The translations under genes and the position numbers were made by a program. Positions 10,701 to 23,139 of a stretch of DNA of 64,000 nt are shown here, piece by piece. The notes beneath the pieces were generated by a model, which was not told the origin of the DNA, did no database searches, and worked only from the letters and a program-made list of their open reading frames with translations. Positions within the stretch are counted from its first letter, which is position 1. Every line of letters starts with the position of its first letter. Where the stretch lies: NCBI GenBank assembly GCA_001661515.1, contig LUVW01000008.1:463289-527288 (forward strand). The letters are read 5' to 3'. This DNA comes from Capniomyces stellatus (taxonomy: Eukaryota > Kickxellomycota > Harpellomycetes > Harpellales > Legeriomycetaceae).

Positions 10701-13700
10701 CTTATGATGTGTATTTTATACTTTATATTCGACTAGTATCCAAACATCATGGCTTGGATGATATGCAAATACAGGACTTGCATCCTAAAGATTAAGAAAC
10801 TTGGCAACAACAAAAACTAATTGTTGTATTTCAATAATAAAAAAAAACTAACTGTTGCGACTTGATATAAGTAAAAATGACTGATGTGTTTGACCACGTT
10901 GGTTGTAATGATTAGGCTTTGGGGAAAAATGAATAATTGGAATAGAGGTTCTGGCTCAATTTACCAATTTTGCAAACTATTTCAAAATCAAATCTGCGGG
11001 ACTCATCCGCTTCGTGAAATATCCATCTTTCATTGCTATGGTAATTTTGTTTCAAGAAATTTGCTTCAAGAAATTTCAAAACCAGTTTTGGTTTTGTTAG
11101 AGACAGCACATGTCGATTGTTACTTACTAGGTTACTCCCCCACCTACAGTTAAGACCTGTTTGCTCAATTGATCGCAAGCTTTCTTGGCTTTTTAGAAAA
11201 AAAATGAGCTTGATGCTTAATGGTTGTTTTTTATTTTAGTGTTTTTATTTTACTTTTACAATTTTGGCTTATTTCTAAAGGACTTATTTAAAGCGAATGA
11301 TAATGAAAGCGATTATTTTTTCATGGGGATCTTCTTTCGAGATATTAGTAGATAACAGAAATGCATCAGCTTGCCTTTGATTGGTTTGGTTATTGTTAAA
11401 TCGTTTCTTGGCGTTTTTTCAATCTGGCATTTTTTTTATTTGAGGATTTGAATTGATTGTTTAATAACTCTTCTCTTTGCTTTCACGTAGCTATTTTCAC
11501 TCAACGAGTTAGTTTCAAACACAGTAATTAGCTAGAAACGGCAGAGCCATAATAGCATTCGTCACCTTGTACACCGAGCCACGAGTATGTTGAGTATAAA
11601 AACCGAATCTTACTTTGCAAACTTGCCTACTAGTTATAAATATTAGCACCTATTAATTGTTGGCAAGTTAACGACTATGATGTTTTGAGCGTGCTCGTTT
11701 CCACTTTTGTCTTCAGGAAAATGGGCGGGTAATATTTCAGGAAACAGTAAATTGGCAAAACCGACCTTGTTCAAGGAGTGGTTTTGTCTTTTGAACGGAG
11801 ATAAAATCGCCAACAAAGATCTCTTGGTTTTGATAGGTTTGATTATGGATAGTATCACCAAAGAATTCGTAGTTTTTTTTATTCTTGGCAGCCTAAATAG
11901 TTAAGCTTAGTCCAGTAATAAAAAAATAATTAGTCAGACTGGATGCTTGACCTGGTCTCGTTAACAAAGAGTATTGATCGTATTTTCTGTAGTTGTTTTT
12001 GCGATCACCAGGATCTGTTGCAGGTTAACACAAATGCAGGTGGTGTAAACAACACATACACAGTTTGTTGAGAAGCCAAAGCCTGTTATAATGTAACTTG
12101 GTGACCATTCCTGCGGTATAAAATCGATTTTTGGAGCTGGTACTTTAACAGCGCAGAATATTTGTTGACTGCATAATCTAATAGCAAAAAACCTTGGGTT
12201 ATATTGCGAATTGAAATTTACGCTGAATACTCGAGTAGCAGAGAAAGCTGCTGGCTTTACACAATATTTGTACTTGCATAGCAGTTTGGGATAGGCTCTG
12301 GCGACTGTTTAAGTTTATTTGCTTTATATACCAAAACAGGTTAACGTTTAGCCGAACTTGAGGTGAGCTAATTCTTAATTTGTTTTGCTTTTCCATCACC
12401 AAAAGCGATAAACAGGATGACAGCTCTGCGAATAAAATGCAGTTATTTTCAAATGTGTTTTGATTGTTATTACAATTGGTAATGACACTCTAGGTGCTGT
12501 TATTTACGCTTTTATTATTTCCTATTGGGTGGGTTGAGGTTAGGAATTATTAAGCTTGTTCATGTCTGATAGTTTTGGCTTTGCTTAATTGGATAATCAA
12601 ATTAACACAAGCTGGTTTTGAGTTTTAAAGGGTTGGTATGACTCTAGATAACTTGGTTGCAAGTTTTTTTTTTTGTTTCACCGAGAATTAAGGCTTGTTG
12701 TTTTTGGCTTATTAATTTCACCACGCTTCAAGCTATTTTCACATTTGTTTGTTTTTACTAATCATTTGGGCTTGCTAGGGAGGAATTTAAGGTAGGTTTA
12801 GTACAATCACCAGCATTTCTTGTTTTTTTAAACTTCATGCTAATTTGAACGATTTAGAAACATTGGCAAAACTTAAAAGGCGAGAAAGAATGGATTAAAC
12901 TGACTACTAAACTAATGTAGCCGTTAGTAAAAAAAAACAAAAAGCTGTAAAGTTAGTTAATTAATCAGTCCCCAAATTAGCCATTTAGGAAAACAGAGAA
13001 AACACTTTGGCTTGCACAATGGACCTTGAGACTGACGCTGATATTGATATTGACACCCCGTTCCTTAGGTCGACCAAAAGATCAAAAGGCCAAAAGATAT
13101 TATATTATACTTGAAATAAGTAGAATAGGCTGATTAAAAGTAAAGGCAAGAAAGAGCTGGCCTGTTTTGTTGTGCTATAGCCTAAATCATTTTAGTAGTT
13201 GCGGTAAATTCAGCTTAAAAATATGAGCTTGTTCGTGGCAATATACACTGTCAGCTTACAAATATAAAAGAAAAAAAGAAAAGAAAAGAAAGATTATGAA
13301 CAAGAGAATATAATATTGGGAAGTTTGGGTTAGATTGTTGCTAAATCCTCATTAGTTAATGAGGAGCTTGGTAAAACTGATGGATTTCTGCTTTATTTTA
13401 AAAAATTAATAATCTATAGCGATTTTATTAGTTAAAATTGCAACTGGCGAATAGGTTTAGATTTATGTAATCAGGCGAATAATAAAACTCTAGGCTTTTT
13501 TTTTTGATATATTTAATGAACAAGAGTGAAATTCAGTTCATTTTTAAAAACAGCCAATTAAAAAAAAACAATACTCTAAAAGGTATTCTTAAATAGGAAA
13601 AGGTAAAAAAAAGGTTTAGGTTTAAATGAGAAAGCGAAATTTAGAGAATGTTTTCAAGATGGAAATCAAAGAATAAGAAAACGATTTATTATTTTAATTA

Positions 13701-14137
13701 TTAATTTTATGTCACAATTAAACCGCTTGATGCCAATGTGTTGCGGATTAAAAAGTGAATGTGTTTTGGTAGTAGAAACTGTATAAAACAGATATATTTT
13801 CTTTGGTACTTTTTGTTTTACTCTTACAACTTTCTTTTTACAAAAAATCGGTTATTTAAAAAAAAAACCTTGTTCTATACTATTTAAGCACAAGCAAAAC
13901 AATAAGCACATCTAGTCATACCAGTGACTAGTCACAAAGTAATTATAGGCCTTTATTAGTATCAGCAACAAAAGTCGACCTACTAGGTAGTAAATCAAAT
14001 ATATATAAAAGGTGCTCTGTATATAGAGACCAGAAAGTACTAGAAAGACGCATATATAGTACAAGGAGAGTGTAAAATACAACTGTAATCGATAGCATAT
14101 AAGGAAAAGAGGGGATAACTCGGATATATAATACAGA
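10701..14137. other. Long PacC upstream spacer, 3.4 kb
   Basis: This is the longest gene-free stretch in the window. It lies between divergent genes and is AT-rich with A/T runs. Four copies of the PacC/Rim101 core GCCAAG on the minus strand (cttggc on the plus) lie at 10800-10805, 11184-11189, 11407-11412 and 11884-11889. A TATA-like TATATAAAA is at 14002-14010. A TATA-like tataaaaa near 11597 could serve an unseen transcript. Open frames here (for example around 11.6-11.9 kb) show no coding signature I trust. Confidence 0.6.
14002..14010 (+). promoter_or_regulatory. TATA-box-like element upstream of the PacC-type gene
   Basis: TATATAAAA lies 128 bp upstream of the ATG, the clearest TATA candidate in this AT-rich leader. 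It is inferred from sequence only. Confidence 0.4.
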
Positions 14138-17128
14138 ATGGAAGAGAAACTATCGTGCAAGTGGGGAGACTGTACTGCGGGAGAGTTTGATGATGCAGCC
14201 ACATTATACGACCATTTGACAACAGACCACGTGGGCAGAAAGGTGAAGGGGACATTGTGTTTAGATTGCAAGTGGGTAAACTGCAGTGTCAGAACAACAA
14301 AGAGAGACCATATAACATCGCACTTGAAGGTGCACGTCCCACTAAAGCCATTTTCGTGCAACTTGTGTACTAAAAAATTCAAAAGAAATCAAGACTTGAA
14401 AAAACACGAGAGAACACACATGGAGGAGGCCAATGGGGGCGTTATAGATATGAATGGCGATATTTATAGCATGGATGGTATGCAACTTCCAGGGTTGATT
14501 CACGAGAGACCAAACAATATGGAAGCTGGTATTAACAAGAGAGGATATAGCTTGTACAACATTTCGCCGTACTCGCAAGGCCCACAAACACCACCAGACT
14601 TTTTACAATCAAACTCAAGTAAATTCGAAAGAGTTGGGCGCAATTACAATGGGGGAGTGAGTAGAGTAGACGACATTAATGTCAATATTAAGAGACTTAG
14701 AGATGCAAGAGAGGCTAGTGGGGACGACACTTCAAGAGAAAAGCTGTATGGGACTTTAAATAATCTGTTGATGATAAACCCGTCAGACATTCTTGAGTTG
14801 CCACAGAGCTTTACATCAGAGAAAAGCATTCGTGATTTGAACGAAGGATTTCTCTCAATATTCCCAGAGCTGAGCGGAATGAATGGCACGGACGCAGGGC
14901 ATATGGGCGGCGGGAGAGGGTTTGGAGCCTGTGATATGAGCGGAATGGCAGGGGATAACAGTGATATGTATGCAAGGAATGAAGGGCTACTGTTTGAAAG
15001 TTTGATGGAACAAATAAATAAGAATGAGTTTGTTACGCCATTGACGACACAGGACATAAACAATGTGATGACAGAAATGTCAAAAGGGAGTGGATTCATG
15101 CCACCGGTGCTAACGGTAAATGACCTTAACATGAACTTGATGAAGAGCCATGATTATGCAGACAGTGACTACACGGTATCAAACAGCTCACAGTACAAGT
15201 ACTCGGTGGATGGCAGCAGCGTTACGTGTGCAAGCAACCATAATTCGCCAATCACAATGAGTATGAACTCGCACTCGGAGTTGTCGTTGCCAACAGAGCT
15301 GAAATTTGAGATTACAAAGAATCCCGAAGGGAATGTGGCTGATGGGAATGAATTGGGCAGCAGCTACAGCATAGACAGTTACTCGGTAATGGCAGGCAAT
15401 GGTGGTGGTAATGATAGTGGAAATATGGGGGCGTACAACGGCGGTTCAAATGTGCAGTTTGTATCATCAGCATCAACAACACCAATAGCAGTGGCAATGA
15501 GCCATGTAGATTCCAATCAGGCTAAACACATTGGCAGCTCACCAGGACTTGGCGATTATACATTCAATGATTTGAATGGCCAGATGCTTAACAGCACATT
15601 TAGTCCAACAGACAGCAGCAGTGTTGGCAAACCAGAACACGTTTTAGGATTGCAGAGTGCAGATAACAATGATTCCAAATCAGTGTACAAGTACTTGTTG
15701 GAGGTTTCAAACAATATAGGACTGAACTTGACGCCAATGCAGATGGAAAGGCTGAAGCAGTTGGAGGCCATTCACGCTCAAAGCAGCCTAGGCAGTTATG
15801 ATGTAAACAGTAACCAATACCATAACCAAAGTCAGTACCAGAATTCTGGTGTGGTAAGCAGTGGAGCAAATGGGCAATTTGGTCAATTGAACATGGCGGT
15901 AAACCCAGAGCTCAACAGTGTTAGCAGCAACAGTACATCAGCGCTAGCAAACAACTTGAATATCACCTACTTGCCAGCACAGCAGAAACTCGGCAGCATC
16001 AATGGCGCCACAGGGTATGGAGGCGGAATGGCCGGGTATAGCAGCATTGGCAACGGGCAGTATCGTGCAAGGGATCATATCAACAAACGAGGATACGACG
16101 TTCAAACACCAAATGCAAGTTACTTGAGCAACGTGGCGTTGGAGAGAAGGAGGTATGCGGTGCCTCGCCCAGAGATTCAGAACAGCGGGTACTATAGCCA
16201 GGTGTTAAGAACAATGGGGATTCAGCAGAAGGCCAACACCGAAAAGGGAGGCAAGAACATTGACGACGAGCTGTACAGCAACGAATCCAGTTCAGATTCT
16301 GAGGATGTTGAAGCTACTCCACAAGGTTGGTCATTGGACGAGATATTGGAGCCGGGCTGTGTAATAGACGAACAGGGACAAGAGGCTACAACAGTAACGG
16401 CAGCAGTTTCTGGTAGTGTTGATAACGATAAAGAGTATGTATCCAAGATGTACCAAGATATCGAGGATATCGAAGAGTACAAGCGGGTAGATGGTAGCGA
16501 TGACCTGATGAGCGACACCAACTATATTGATGAACTGCCAATAACAAGACTGCATCCATCAATCCTGACCACCAATCTGGTATGCTCAACATCACCTGCC
16601 AACGCTGCAAGTCCTACCACCCAACTGCTCAGTAGACAAGGATTACAGCACAAGACTGCCAAACCACTGCTTCAAACCAAACTGGCTCAAGTCAGCAGCG
16701 CAGAGATGCACACAAAGTCAGACTGGGTGGTCAATGCGACTGCAGAGCACAAACAGGCTGGTGACGTCAGCAATGATGATACCAGTGTTGACGAACTGGC
16801 GAAACAATTGGGTTGTTTGGATATAATAACCAACACTGACACCAACGCAGAAAAGAACCTAGAAACTGAACAATACTCTGTCACTAACAGACCTTCCGTT
16901 GGTACCAGTGACAACAGTGCCAAACTGGACGCAAGGGCCAAGCAAATCAGATCTGCTGCTGCTGTCCTGGCAAGAATCAATGCCTTGTATCTGTTCAACA
17001 AACTTAAAAACGCCAGCACGCATGTTGACTCTCAATTAGATCCTGTTGAAAAAGTCTCTACTACCGATTCCAGCTATAACAGCAATTTAATTGAGCGATA
17101 CCAAAAACTTGCCTTGTCACACTCATAG
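14138..17128 (+). CDS. PacC/Rim101-type three-finger C2H2 transcription factor
   Basis: Intronless, 996 aa. The N-terminus carries three zinc fingers in the PacC/Rim101 arrangement: finger 1 (C7, C12, H26, H31), finger 2 (C44, C49, H62, H66) and finger 3 (C74, C77, H90, H94). The linker segments [20 protein letters not shown] and [14 protein letters not shown] are near-diagnostic of the family, which binds GCCARG sites and controls ambient-pH responses after Pal/Rim signalling. Classical PacC has its fingers at a similar N-terminal position. The remaining 900 residues are Asn/Ser/Gly/Met-rich and low-complexity, with an acidic patch ([18 protein letters not shown], about residue 709) and no other domain I recognise. 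It is longer than ascomycete PacC (about 680 aa), and I could not find a processing site by eye. It is convergent with glutamate dehydrogenase. Confidence 0.9.
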   Translation: MEEKLSCKWGDCTAGEFDDAATLYDHLTTDHVGRKVKGTLCLDCKWVNCSVRTTKRDHITSHLKVHVPLKPFSCNLCTKKFKRNQDLKKHERTHMEEANGGVIDMNGDIYSMDGMQLPGLIHERPNNMEAGINKRGYSLYNISPYSQGPQTPPDFLQSNSSKFERVGRNYNGGVSRVDDINVNIKRLRDAREASGDDTSREKLYGTLNNLLMINPSDILELPQSFTSEKSIRDLNEGFLSIFPELSGMNGTDAGHMGGGRGFGACDMSGMAGDNSDMYARNEGLLFESLMEQINKNEFVTPLTTQDINNVMTEMSKGSGFMPPVLTVNDLNMNLMKSHDYADSDYTVSNSSQYKYSVDGSSVTCASNHNSPITMSMNSHSELSLPTELKFEITKNPEGNVADGNELGSSYSIDSYSVMAGNGGGNDSGNMGAYNGGSNVQFVSSASTTPIAVAMSHVDSNQAKHIGSSPGLGDYTFNDLNGQMLNSTFSPTDSSSVGKPEHVLGLQSADNNDSKSVYKYLLEVSNNIGLNLTPMQMERLKQLEAIHAQSSLGSYDVNSNQYHNQSQYQNSGVVSSGANGQFGQLNMAVNPELNSVSSNSTSALANNLNITYLPAQQKLGSINGATGYGGGMAGYSSIGNGQYRARDHINKRGYDVQTPNASYLSNVALERRRYAVPRPEIQNSGYYSQVLRTMGIQQKANTEKGGKNIDDELYSNESSSDSEDVEATPQGWSLDEILEPGCVIDEQGQEATTVTAAVSGSVDNDKEYVSKMYQDIEDIEEYKRVDGSDDLMSDTNYIDELPITRLHPSILTTNLVCSTSPANAASPTTQLLSRQGLQHKTAKPLLQTKLAQVSSAEMHTKSDWVVNATAEHKQAGDVSNDDTSVDELAKQLGCLDIITNTDTNAEKNLETEQYSVTNRPSVGTSDNSAKLDARAKQIRSAAAVLARINALYLFNKLKNASTHVDSQLDPVEKVSTTDSSYNSNLIERYQKLALSHS

Positions 17129-17433
17129 ACAAACACTAGTCATTCACCATTACTTTCATTTCTCTCATTTACTTTACTATTTCTCTCGTTTACCATTTCT
17201 CTCATTTACTATTATTATTACTCTGCTCTTCAATTATTTTTTTTGTGTTATAGCCATTGTTCCTAGCATTTCCAATAGTTCTTTACCGGCCTTATTATAA
17301 CCATTGTTTCTTATTTTATATTGTAAAAATAAACAAATAAATAAATAAAATACTAAATCAAAAATCAAAAAGAGTAAATGCATAGAATGGAGAATCTGAA
17401 GAGAGAGAGAGAGAGATAGATAGAATAATCAGT
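17129..17433. other. Convergent 3' spacer of PacC-type and GDH genes
   Basis: 305 bp containing T-rich sequence after the PacC-type stop, an (AAAT)n patch near 17333-17350 and a GAGA tract near 17399-17420. It probably holds both 3' UTRs. Confidence 0.5.
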
Positions 17434-19335
17434 TTACTTTGTAAACATGGAGCCACTACCGCTGTAAACAATAGAAATCTTGTTGATGGCATTGACAATA
17501 GCTGCAGTCTTATAATCAATGTTCTTGGCGTTGGCAGTTGACCGGGTTTCCTCACAAGCAACAATCATTGTATCCTCAAGCCCACTATAAACCAGCTCGT
17601 GTTCCTCAGCACCATGAATCAGAGTACGTCGCTCAGCCTCACTCAGCTTTCTGCCTGCATTGGTTTCAACAAGCTGAACAAGCTTTGACTTGCCCTGTTC
17701 GTCCCACTTCTTGTTCATTCTCCCAAATCTCACGTGCGAAAGATTCTTTAACCACTCAAAGTACGAAACGCACACTCCACCCGCATTCAACAACAGATCT
17801 GGAACTACCACCACTCCCTTTTTTCTCAAGTACGCATCTGCTGCTGGTGTCACCGGTCCATTTGCCGCCTCTCCAATCATCTTGGCCTTGATCTTGCTAA
17901 CATTCCCCATCCCTATTTGTCTCTCCAGTGCTGCTGGTATCAGCACATCGCACTCCATCTCCATCACTTCCATTGGGTTATCTACCACTTTTGCTCCTGC
18001 AAACCCTGCAAACGACCCTGTTTCCTTCCTATAGTCAAACAACTTCTGCACGTCTATTCCATCCTTGTTATATACTCCATAGTCATGCTCTACTATCCCA
18101 ATAACTTTGGCTCCATTGTTTACAAAGAATTTCGACGACCAATATCCCACATTTCCAAACCCTTGGATTATTACAGTTGTCCCCTCAATCAGCCCGTGGT
18201 GGCTCATCTTGTTTTGCACCTCAGGAAGCAACAAAAACTCCCGGATCCCATAATACACTCCCAGCCCTGTCGCCTCAGCTCTTCCCCTAACTCCCCCCAA
18301 TGAAACCGGCTTGCCTGTAACACACCCCAACGCATTCACGTCAGATGGGTTAAACTGCCTGTATGTGTCTGCTATCCACGACATCTCCCTTGCTCCTGTA
18401 CCCACATCAGGTGCTGGAACGTCAATCCCCGGCCCAATAAATCCCTTCTGACATAGCTCCATTGTATATCTTCTTGTAATTTTCTCCAACTGCGACTCTG
18501 ACCAATCGCCCGGGTTGATTGCAACTCCCCCCTTTGCTCCCCCAAACGGAACATCCACTATTGCGCATTTATACGTCATCAGTGATGCAAGCGCCTCCAC
18601 CTCCTCCAGATCCACATGCGACGAAAACCGTATTCCTCCTTTTACTGGAAGTCTGTGACGAGAATGCTGCGCTCTATACCCCTTTATATTCACTATTTCT
18701 CCATCCTCCCTCTATTTTTCATTTTTAGTTTCATTTTCATTTTCATTTTCATTTTCATTTTCATTTTCAATTTGCTGCTGTTATTCCACTTGGCTCTTTC
18801 TTTTCTTCTTCTATTGCCAAATCCCACCACTACCATCTCTTAAAGTTAAAATCAAGACTTTACCTCTACCGGAAATGACACGCTCAACACTGAATCAACA
18901 GCCCTGATCCATGGTAAAATCCTTGGGTTTGCATTCGAGTGCTTTGCTGCTCTATCAAACAGCAACTCGACTGACTGCAGAAAGCTTGGCTCGTCGTCCA
19001 ATACTGCGTAGTTTTTGTTCACTACTAATTTTATTCAATCGCCGTTACCAGTCAATGAAAATATTAACAAAACAGCAACAGTAAGCTTTTTTTAAAAAAG
19101 AAGTGATAGCACTCTACTCTGTTTTGTTTCATTCTACATTACCTGTACCAATGCTTCTTTTCAGTATGGTCTTGGTTTGTCCATTGTTTAACACTGCTCT
19201 AGTGATTCCGTGGCTATTAAAATCAATGATAATTACTTTGCCATCAGTATATAGACACACAAATGCACACACACACACACACACACACACCTTACAACCA
19301 CCTTACACCAAAATAATGTGTGTTTGTTCAAACAT
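17434..19335 (-). CDS. GLUD1-type (animal-like) glutamate dehydrogenase
   Basis: Catalyses reversible oxidative deamination of glutamate to 2-oxoglutarate, usually in mitochondria. Proposed exons are 19335-19307, 19213-19143, 19021-18864 and 18711-17434, giving 511 aa. Exons 3 and 4 are secure; the first two are plausible but short, with acceptable splice sites. Exon 3 encodes VNKNYAVLDDEPSFLQSV and FPVE; exon 4 continues REDGEIVNIKGYRAQHSRHR. Signature segments are KGGIRFS, ASLMTYKCAIVDVPFGGAKG (catalytic Lys), KITRRYTMEL, IGPGIDVPAPDVGTG, CVTGKP and the NAD(P)-binding GFGNVG. The layout follows animal GLUD1, not the fungal 50-kDa NADP enzyme or the 115-kDa NAD enzyme. After NLSHVRFGRM comes an antenna-like segment of about 45 residues before VYSGLEDTM. 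The N-terminus has few acidic residues and could target mitochondria. Confidence 0.88.
18731..18768. repeat. (TTTTCA)n microsatellite in GDH intron 3
   Basis: About six head-to-tail copies of a hexamer (tcattt phase) inside the 152-nt intron 18863-18712. A hexamer in an intron does not affect frame. Confidence 0.9.
19266..19290. repeat. (CA)n microsatellite in GDH first intron
   Basis: About 12 CA dinucleotides lie within the proposed first GDH intron (19306-19214). Confidence 0.9.
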
Positions 19336-21615
19336 ATTCAACTACGTTTGGCTATTCCACAAAATCAAAGTCCTCCGTTTACTTTGACACTACGGGTATT
19401 TCAACCTTTCTTATTCTTTTTATTTTTTAATGGAAAGACTGGTTTTGTTATTGTCGCTACTACTGCTATGGCTACTGTTGTTATTACCTTTTTCTTTCCA
19501 AAGCCCTAAAAGATTTTCGATACATACCCAACATTCTTTTTCTATATCCCTTGGTCCCTCTTTGTTTCTTTTGCAAGTTCTAAGATATTATTTTTTTTCG
19601 TTTGTGAACCGGTATTAGTTGCAAGAAACATACGGCTGTGTATATTACAAATATTAAGTCACAAGTACAAGCTGCAAATACAGCGTCATACATACAATTA
19701 CTGATATTTATATTGTTGCTTACTAGTTATTACAAGGGTCTTTTACTTACTTTATGTTCCCAGGTTGATATCCCCTATTACTTTATTTTTGCAACTGTGC
19801 TATTTATTGACCTTTTTTTATAGTAAATACAAACTGGTTTGAAAAGTTTAAAATGAAAGGTACTTTGGTTATTGTTGAGTCCCTTTTATACAAAAAGCAG
19901 ATATCCTTATTTTTGGCTGACATTTATCCAGCTTTAAACTCTCACTATTCCTTTCAAGTTGGCATTTTATTGTTTTAGCTTCCATCATACAATGTCAATT
20001 ATCCTTGCTTGCTATTTCTGTTTCTTTAATTGTTAATCCCTTAAGTGAATTTGTGAGTTGTTCAAAAGGCAAAAATAAAAATAAGCAAACAATGCACAAT
20101 TTTAAATTTCCAAGTGATTAGAAATCCACACAACAAAAAATAGATAAAATAAAAAAGCTCAAGTGTTTCCATATTGATGTGTTTGAATAGCATAAGACTT
20201 GGTCATTTTCATCTCTTCTAAAGTCGTGCTTAATTCTGACATTCTTAATTGCAAGAAAATGGCAAATTAAAATAGGTCGTCTTCGCTACTCTTAACACAT
20301 ACACTGTAAAAACTCTTTAAGGCAGCTTCTGTATTTGGATGTCCTCTCAATAACATTCAACTTCTGGTATTTTGTTGCTCCTCCAATACCCGCTGCCATT
20401 CCCATGTCTGCACTTTTTTTTAATTTCCCGTTTTACCTTCCAAGCATTTATTCTACTTCCCTCTTTTATTGAAATACTTGTATTTTTTCTATTTATTTTT
20501 CTTTTATTTAAAATTTTAAAATGATCAATTAACACTTCATTAAAAAGAAAAAAAAGTGTCAATTAACAGATTTGTACACATATTTTTTTTATGTGTTGAT
20601 ACTCTTATTATTTAAAAAAGAAAAACAGAAATCATCTCAAATACAATACATTAGTTTTTGAGATGTTATCAAACAGTATTAGAACTTGATACTACCACAA
20701 TGAGCAGCCTCAAGGCTAGCCTAAGCACCAGTTCAAGCAAATTCAGACACATTCCAACACTGGGGGATGGGGATGGGTGTCTTGTCAATACTTCACGTAT
20801 TTTAGAGTTTATATCTGCCCCAAACTTTGTCTCATTTATCTTATTTTGCGTCAAACAAAAACATCAGCTGTTTATTTAAAACATTGGCGGAGATTATATT
20901 CCCCACAACCGCTATATTGCGACGTTCTTTAGTAGTCATACGATCAAATTCTGCTATATATTTTTGTTTTTTTTAAAACAAGATTTAAAAGGTTGGGCTT
21001 AAAGTCGAGTAAACGGTCAAGTGCTTCCCAGTTCACTAATATATAAAATATTATAAAAATCTTGAGAATTTCAAGACAGACTTTAAAATTTGCGCTTTAC
21101 TTTACCCTATCAATGTTCATTACATACGTTTATTTTATGGGGAAGATGCTATTGAGGTGATGTTTTGGGGGAGCCAATACATTTCTAGTCGAAACTCTTT
21201 GATTATGTTGCATCAAGCTGGAAATATGTTGGTGCTTATTGGCCACCAGGTTGAAGGAATTAAAGTAATGTGGATCGGTGATTTGTCCAAAAAGAGGAAA
21301 CCAAAGGAATTAAGGCCAAACTGGAAGTCGCTAAAAGCTCCGCAAAACAATCAAAATAAAGGCAAAATTGGTAACGAAAAAATAGGCAAAATAAATAAAT
21401 AAAAAAACGATTGAATTAAGGGAAAAAAGTTGGTTAATGATTCGAAAAAAAAAAGATGCCACATTGTAAATATTACCAGCTGCGTGAGATTGAATGAGCC
21501 TTTTCAATTAATAAAAAGCAAAAAAGGATCGATTGAAAGATAAAAGAATCGATTAAAACACGAGTACTCGACCTAGAATTTGGAAAAGTAAAAGAGAAAA
21601 AGAATAATAATAGAT
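19336..21615. other. Divergent spacer between GDH and PRP31
   Basis: 2.3 kb, AT-rich. Short frames at 20700-20879 (MSSLKASLSTSSSKF...) and 21157-21402 (Lys-rich C-terminus) are open but show no family or splice support, so they are not called. It should contain both promoters. Confidence 0.5.
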
Positions 21616-23139
21616 ATGCCGATTGAGGACGATTTTCTTGCAGACTTAAATGAGTTAGACGAGGTGGATGAGCAGCAAGATTTAAACAGCAATAGAGTCG
21701 AGAATAGCTATTTAAATGACTTGGATGATCTGTCAGACGATGGAGGAGAGGGTAATTTAGAGATACCAACAGGTAGGGGTGCAAACACGCGAGGGATAGT
21801 TGATGATTTGGCAAGTAGTTTGAAAGATATCAGGGCACTGACAAAAGTTTGGAGAAGCAAGGAGTTTGGAAATGTAATGGCGGAGATAACAGAGTTTTCA
21901 AAAACGCCGATTTCAGAGAAGAAGGTGTTTGGGCCAATTGAGGAAGATCCAGAGTACAAGCTGGTGGTTAAAGCAAATGAGATGAGTATAGGTATAGATG
22001 GGGAAATAGCTGTTGTGTACAAGTTTATTCGCGATCAGTACGCGAATAGGTTTCCAGAGCTAGAGTCGTTAGTGTCAAATGCAAAGAGCTATGCGCAGAC
22101 AGTATTAGCGATAGGAGATGCAAGTGATATAACAAGGGTGGAGTTGGATTCGATTCTTCCGCCAGCGACAAAGATGGTGGTAGCGGTGACAGGCTCCACG
22201 ACAGCGGGAAGGATGCTGGAGCCGGATGAGCTGAAGACAGTTTTGGAAGCGAGCGAGATACTGATAAAATTGCTTGAGGCAAAGAACGAGATAGTCAAGT
22301 ATGTTGAGTCAAGGATGTCGATTATAGCGCCAAACTTATCGGCGATAGTTGGATCGGCAACAGCAGCAAAGCTAGTTATTGAGGCAGAGGGGTTGACGGC
22401 GCTATCGAAGATTCCGTCGTGCAACTTGCAGGTGTTGGGCAAGCAGAGCCAAGTGGGGATAGGATTGTCATCGATAACAGCGAAGAAGCACGTGGGTATA
22501 ATATATGATTGCGAACTGGTTCGGAGTGTTCCTGAGGATTTCAGGTCAAAGATGCTGCGTAAAGTGGCGGCAAAGTGCACGATGGCGATACGAGTGGACC
22601 TGCTGCACCAAGCAACCGATGGGAGTTTGGGGCGGACGTTTAGAGATAACCTGTTGTCGTCGGTGGAGAAGATTCTTGAGCCGGCACCGCTAAAGGCAAT
22701 AAAGCCACTGCCGGTTCCGCAAGAAGGGCCTAAGACGCGGAGGGCGGGGAGAAGGGTTAGAAGAGAAAAGGAGTCAACGGCGATAACAGAGCTGCGAAAG
22801 AACAAAAACAGGCTGCTGTTTGGAAAGGCAGCAGAGGAGGTGGTTGTCAACGACGAGATGGTGAGTTTGGGGATGATTGGACAGTCTTCAGGCAAGATCC
22901 GTGCCTTGACTGTTAGCGACAGGAAAATTGGGATTGGCAAAAAGTACCAGCGGGTCCTGCAGAGAAACACTGGCAGCAGCTCGAATACTTCAGGGCTTGC
23001 AACCAGTCTGGCTTTTACACCTGTTCAAGGAATTGAACTTTCGAATCCTAAAGCCATCTTGGAACGCCAAAAGAAAGTCAACGAGGCAAATGCACGCTAT
23101 TTCAGCGGTGGATTCAGCTCTGCTTTACCAAAGAAGTAG
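21616..23139 (+). CDS. PRP31: U4/U6 snRNP splicing factor Prp31
   Basis: Intronless, 507 aa. Prp31 binds the U4 snRNA 5' stem-loop together with the 15.5K protein and bridges U4/U6 to U5 in the tri-snRNP. An acidic N-terminus (EDDFLADLNELDE) leads to the NOSIC and Nop modules. Visible Nop signatures are LPPATKMVVAVTGSTTAGR, IAPNLSAIVGSATAAKLV, GLTALSKIPSCNLQVLGK and KKHVGIIYDCELV. The Prp31 C-terminal region is basic: GPKTRRAGRRVRREKE, LRKNKNRLLFGK, GIGKKYQRVLQR and LAFTPVQGIELSNP. Length matches the family (about 490-500 aa). The start at 21616 is the first ATG. A splicing factor without introns in an intron-rich genome is unremarkable. It is convergent with the forkhead gene. Confidence 0.95.
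   Translation: MPIEDDFLADLNELDEVDEQQDLNSNRVENSYLNDLDDLSDDGGEGNLEIPTGRGANTRGIVDDLASSLKDIRALTKVWRSKEFGNVMAEITEFSKTPISEKKVFGPIEEDPEYKLVVKANEMSIGIDGEIAVVYKFIRDQYANRFPELESLVSNAKSYAQTVLAIGDASDITRVELDSILPPATKMVVAVTGSTTAGRMLEPDELKTVLEASEILIKLLEAKNEIVKYVESRMSIIAPNLSAIVGSATAAKLVIEAEGLTALSKIPSCNLQVLGKQSQVGIGLSSITAKKHVGIIYDCELVRSVPEDFRSKMLRKVAAKCTMAIRVDLLHQATDGSLGRTFRDNLLSSVEKILEPAPLKAIKPLPVPQEGPKTRRAGRRVRREKESTAITELRKNKNRLLFGKAAEEVVVNDEMVSLGMIGQSSGKIRALTVSDRKIGIGKKYQRVLQRNTGSSSNTSGLATSLAFTPVQGIELSNPKAILERQKKVNEANARYFSGGFSSALPKK

Noticed and set aside
11643..11904. Overlapping 65-72 codon frames on both strands upstream of the PacC-type gene
   Set aside because: No domain, signal peptide or splice context, and such lengths are expected by chance here.
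20658..21402. Short plus frames between GDH and PRP31
   Set aside because: Slightly more coding-like than average, but without family, consistent splice sites or conserved start.
22089..22970. 293-codon minus-strand frame inside PRP31
   Set aside because: Antisense shadow. The plus strand encodes Prp31 throughout.
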